Shown here piece after piece: positions 32,148 to 34,339 of a stretch of DNA of 34,339 nt. The stretch's first letter is position 1; each line of letters begins with the position of its first letter. The DNA lies in assembly GCA_934675095.1 (NCBI GenBank), contig CAKUPC010000019.1, forward strand, positions 1 through 34,339, in the 5' to 3' direction. The stretch comes from an uncultured Bacteroidales bacterium (lineage in GTDB: Bacteria; Bacteroidota; Bacteroidia; Bacteroidales; UBA932). Both the position numbers and the translations under genes were made by a program. The notes under the pieces were generated by a model. The model made no database searches and had not been told where the DNA came from. It saw only the letters and a program-made list of their open reading frames with translations.

Positions 32148-33569
32148 ATGAATAAGATTTATGCTTTCATCGCGACGCTTTCCTGCATGATGCCATGCCT
32201 TGCAGCCAACGCTCAGTCTTATGTCCCGAAGGACGATGAAATAGGGTTCAGCCTGTTCCAGACGACAAAGGAGAAGCCTTTCCGCAGTGTCCTTTCGACT
32301 CCGTTCACTCCTCACCGCTACTCTGACGTGGGATTTCTCGACCTTGACTCCGCATCCGACTCGCATCCTTTTTGGGGTATTGGCATCTCCATTACAGACG
32401 CCTCTTGCTGGCTTCTGTCGCAGATGTCCGCAGAGGACAGGCACGCATTTCTTGAGCGGGTGTTCGGCAGGGACGGGATGAACCTCGGCATAATAAGGCT
32501 GAACTGCGGTTCAAGCGATTATGCCACTGAACTTTACAACTATAATGACCATTCCGGCGACGTCTCGATGAGGCACTTCTCGATAGAGCGGGACAGAAAG
32601 TATATGATTCCGATAATCAAGGAGATACAGCAGATACGCCCCGACGTGTTCATATTCTCCTCGATATGGAGCGCCCCGGGGTGGATGAAGACTTCCGGGC
32701 AGATGTGCGGCGGCTCGCTGAAGGATGAGTGCCTTCAGGCGTTCGCGAATTACTGGGCGGCCTACCTCAAGGCATACAAGGAGGAGGGAGTGGTCATAGA
32801 TGCCATGACGGTTCAGAACGAGCCGCTCACGGATCAGGCCGGTGGATGTCCGGCGACTCTCGTGTCGGCGGAACAGGAGGCGAGGCTGGTGGGGAAACTG
32901 CTGCCCGCCGCCTTCAGGAAAGCCGGACTCGGGACGAAGATATGGCTTCTTGACCACAATTTCCTGTTCTGGGAGCGCGTCATTGATGAACTCTCCGACG
33001 AGGATGTTCTCAGAAATGTCGCCGCCGTGGCATGGCATCCGTACGAGGGCAGCCCGTCAGTTCAGGAAAAGGTTCATGAGAGATTCCCGGGAATGGAAAT
33101 GCACCTTACAGAGCACGGTCCCGCTGTCGGCGACCATGGCAGGACGGCAAAGTGGTGGTCTGAGGAAATCTGCGCCTGCCTTAATTACGGATGCAGTTCC
33201 TACACCGGATGGAACCTGCTTCTCGATACGGACGGTCAGCCCGTCACGGGCAAGTTCCACTGTGCGGGACTCTATTCCATCGACACGGACACGGGCACCG
33301 TCCTCCCGTCGTCGCAGCTTACGGTTTTCAGCCATATCGCTCCTTTCGTCAAGCCCGGCGCGGTGATTCTTCGGGCGTCGCACCCCGACAAGGAACTCCC
33401 GTCCATGGCTTTCCGCAACCCCGACGGCAGCATAGTCGTGTTCATCGCGTCGGATAATCTCCATAGAAGAAAGAAGTTCCAGATAAAATACCGAGGCAAT
33501 TTCCTTTCTGTCGCGCTCCCGATGGAGACCTGGTCCCTCACCACGGTCGTCATCCGCGACAATCAATGA
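32148..33569 (+). CDS. GH30 family glycosidase
   Basis: This is a 473-aa secreted enzyme. ATG 32148 is preferred because it gives a clean signal peptide (MNKIYAFIATLSCMMPCLAA, cut near NAQ); ATG 32124, 4 nt past the previous stop, would add eight residues. The TIM barrel with the GH30 beta side domain shows FWGIGISITDASCWLLSQM, MNLGIIRLNCGSSDY, FIFSSIWSAPGWMKTSG, acid/base E225 in MTVQNEPL, VAWHPYEG, and nucleophile E322 in MHLTEHGP. GH30 includes beta-1,6-glucanases, beta-glucosylceramidase-like and beta-xylosidase-like enzymes. This sequence resembles the glucosidase/beta-1,6-glucanase side by eye, without certainty. It follows the GH89-GH20 gene in the same operon. Confidence 0.92.
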   Translation: MNKIYAFIATLSCMMPCLAANAQSYVPKDDEIGFSLFQTTKEKPFRSVLSTPFTPHRYSDVGFLDLDSASDSHPFWGIGISITDASCWLLSQMSAEDRHAFLERVFGRDGMNLGIIRLNCGSSDYATELYNYNDHSGDVSMRHFSIERDRKYMIPIIKEIQQIRPDVFIFSSIWSAPGWMKTSGQMCGGSLKDECLQAFANYWAAYLKAYKEEGVVIDAMTVQNEPLTDQAGGCPATLVSAEQEARLVGKLLPAAFRKAGLGTKIWLLDHNFLFWERVIDELSDEDVLRNVAAVAWHPYEGSPSVQEKVHERFPGMEMHLTEHGPAVGDHGRTAKWWSEEICACLNYGCSSYTGWNLLLDTDGQPVTGKFHCAGLYSIDTDTGTVLPSSQLTVFSHIAPFVKPGAVILRASHPDKELPSMAFRNPDGSIVVFIASDNLHRRKKFQIKYRGNFLSVALPMETWSLTTVVIRDNQ

Positions 33570-33604
33570 CGGGTCTTTCACTGAATAATTATATGACATA
33601 TCTT

Positions 33605-34339
33605 ATGAAATTCAGATTCTTTTCAGCGGCGACGGTTCTTGCGGCGGCGACTTTTTCCGCGATTTCCTGCGGCCCGAAGCAGACTGAGTGGAGCGGATGG
33701 ACGAACCCGGTAATCGAGGGACGCTATGCCGATCCGGAGGGCGTGATGTACGGCGACGAGCTGTGGATATACCCCACGACTTCGGAAGCGGAGGCCGACC
33801 ATAGATATTACCATTTCGACGCATTCTCGTCGAAGGACCTCAAGACTTGGGTGAAGCACGAGGACGTGATTACCGAAAATGAGGTGTCGTGGCTCCGGAA
33901 GTGCTTCTGGGCGCCGGCTGCCCTCACCAAGGACGGGAAATACTACCTTTTCTTCTCCTGCAACGACATCTATGAGGGAGACTACGGCGGCATCGGAGTA
34001 GCCGTTGCGGACAATCCCGCAGGGCCGTTCCGCGACCTGCTCGGCAAGCCTCTTGTCGGCGAAATCGTGAACGGGGCGCAGCCGATTGACCAGTTCGTCT
34101 TTCAGGACCCCGCCACTGGTGACTGGCTGATGTGCTACGGCGGCTGGGGGCGCTGCAACATCGTGCGTCTCTCGGACGACTTCACACGTCTCCTGCCTTT
34201 CGCCGACGGGGAAACCTACAGGGAAATCACTCCCGAAGGCTATGTCGAGGGCCCGTTCATGCTCTGTCGTGACGGAAAATACTATTTCATGTGGAGCGAG
34301 GGCGGCTACTGGACCGACGACTACTGCCTTGCCTACGCC
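33605..34339 (+). CDS. GH43-type glycosidase lipoprotein (3' end beyond the window)
   Basis: The open frame starts at ATG 33605 (in-frame alternative ATG 33593) and runs off the right edge, so 245 residues are visible. The lipoprotein signal ends FSAISCGPK (C22). The five-bladed beta-propeller GH43 features are present: general base D43 in RYADPEGVMY, CFWAPAALTKDGKYYLFFS (W102, A103, P104), pKa-modulating D162 in GAQPIDQFVFQD, and general acid E215 in GYVEGPFML. GH43 enzymes are mostly arabinofuranosidases, xylosidases and galactosidases; the subfamily was not assigned. It lies 35 bp after the GH30 gene and continues the PUL, so the locus extends past this window. Confidence 0.9.
   Translation, partial: MKFRFFSAATVLAAATFSAISCGPKQTEWSGWTNPVIEGRYADPEGVMYGDELWIYPTTSEAEADHRYYHFDAFSSKDLKTWVKHEDVITENEVSWLRKCFWAPAALTKDGKYYLFFSCNDIYEGDYGGIGVAVADNPAGPFRDLLGKPLVGEIVNGAQPIDQFVFQDPATGDWLMCYGGWGRCNIVRLSDDFTRLLPFADGETYREITPEGYVEGPFMLCRDGKYYFMWSEGGYWTDDYCLAYA

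Overview
The window looks like a chromosomal segment of a GC-rich Bacteroidales bacterium (Alistipes/Rikenellaceae-like or a related gut lineage; genus not resolvable by eye). The basis is a SusC/SusD pair, an ECF sigma/FecR pair, many lipoprotein signal peptides, Bacteroidetes-type TAnnTTTG -7 promoter boxes, and AT-rich intergenic DNA between GC-rich genes. No rRNA, tRNA, CRISPR array or insertion sequence was recognised.

Region 1 (1-5359) holds housekeeping or accessory genes: a secreted calcineurin-like phosphoesterase (-), a DUF5009/HGSNAT-like membrane acyltransferase (+), a RadC/JAB-domain protein (+) and a lipoprotein aldose 1-epimerase (+). A perfect 21-bp inverted repeat lies near the left edge.

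Region 2 (about 5390-8075) is an AT-rich island. It starts with the C-terminal remnant of a lost gene followed by that gene's apparent terminator. Behind its own promoter comes a tight three-gene operon: a small HNH-nuclease-like protein whose usual His is Tyr, an ABC/AAA-type ATPase, and a DUF4435 (TOPRIM-like) protein. ATPase plus DUF4435 is the core of PARIS-type (AriA/AriB) anti-phage systems. The additional HNH-like gene makes this the best candidate in the window for an undescribed defence variant.

Region 3 (8177-12442, all -) is a probable operon of a CE2-type SGNH esterase, a second SGNH-fold protein and an MBOAT O-acyltransferase. It combines glycan O-acetylation and deacetylation functions.

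Region 4 (12572 to the right edge, all +) is a polysaccharide utilisation locus (PUL). Its signalling arm is an ECF sigma factor, a FecR anti-sigma factor and a SusC carrying an STN signalling domain. Uptake is by SusC and SusD. The enzymes and binding proteins are a GH5 lipoprotein, a 57-aa peptide, a fimbrillin-like surface lipoprotein sharing a jelly-roll-like module with the GH5, two distinct GH3 enzymes, a 1450-aa GH89-GH20 fusion, a GH30 and a GH43 cut by the window edge. The enzymes suggest a glycan with beta-glucosidic linkages plus alpha- and beta-linked HexNAc. The true substrate cannot be decided from sequence alone.
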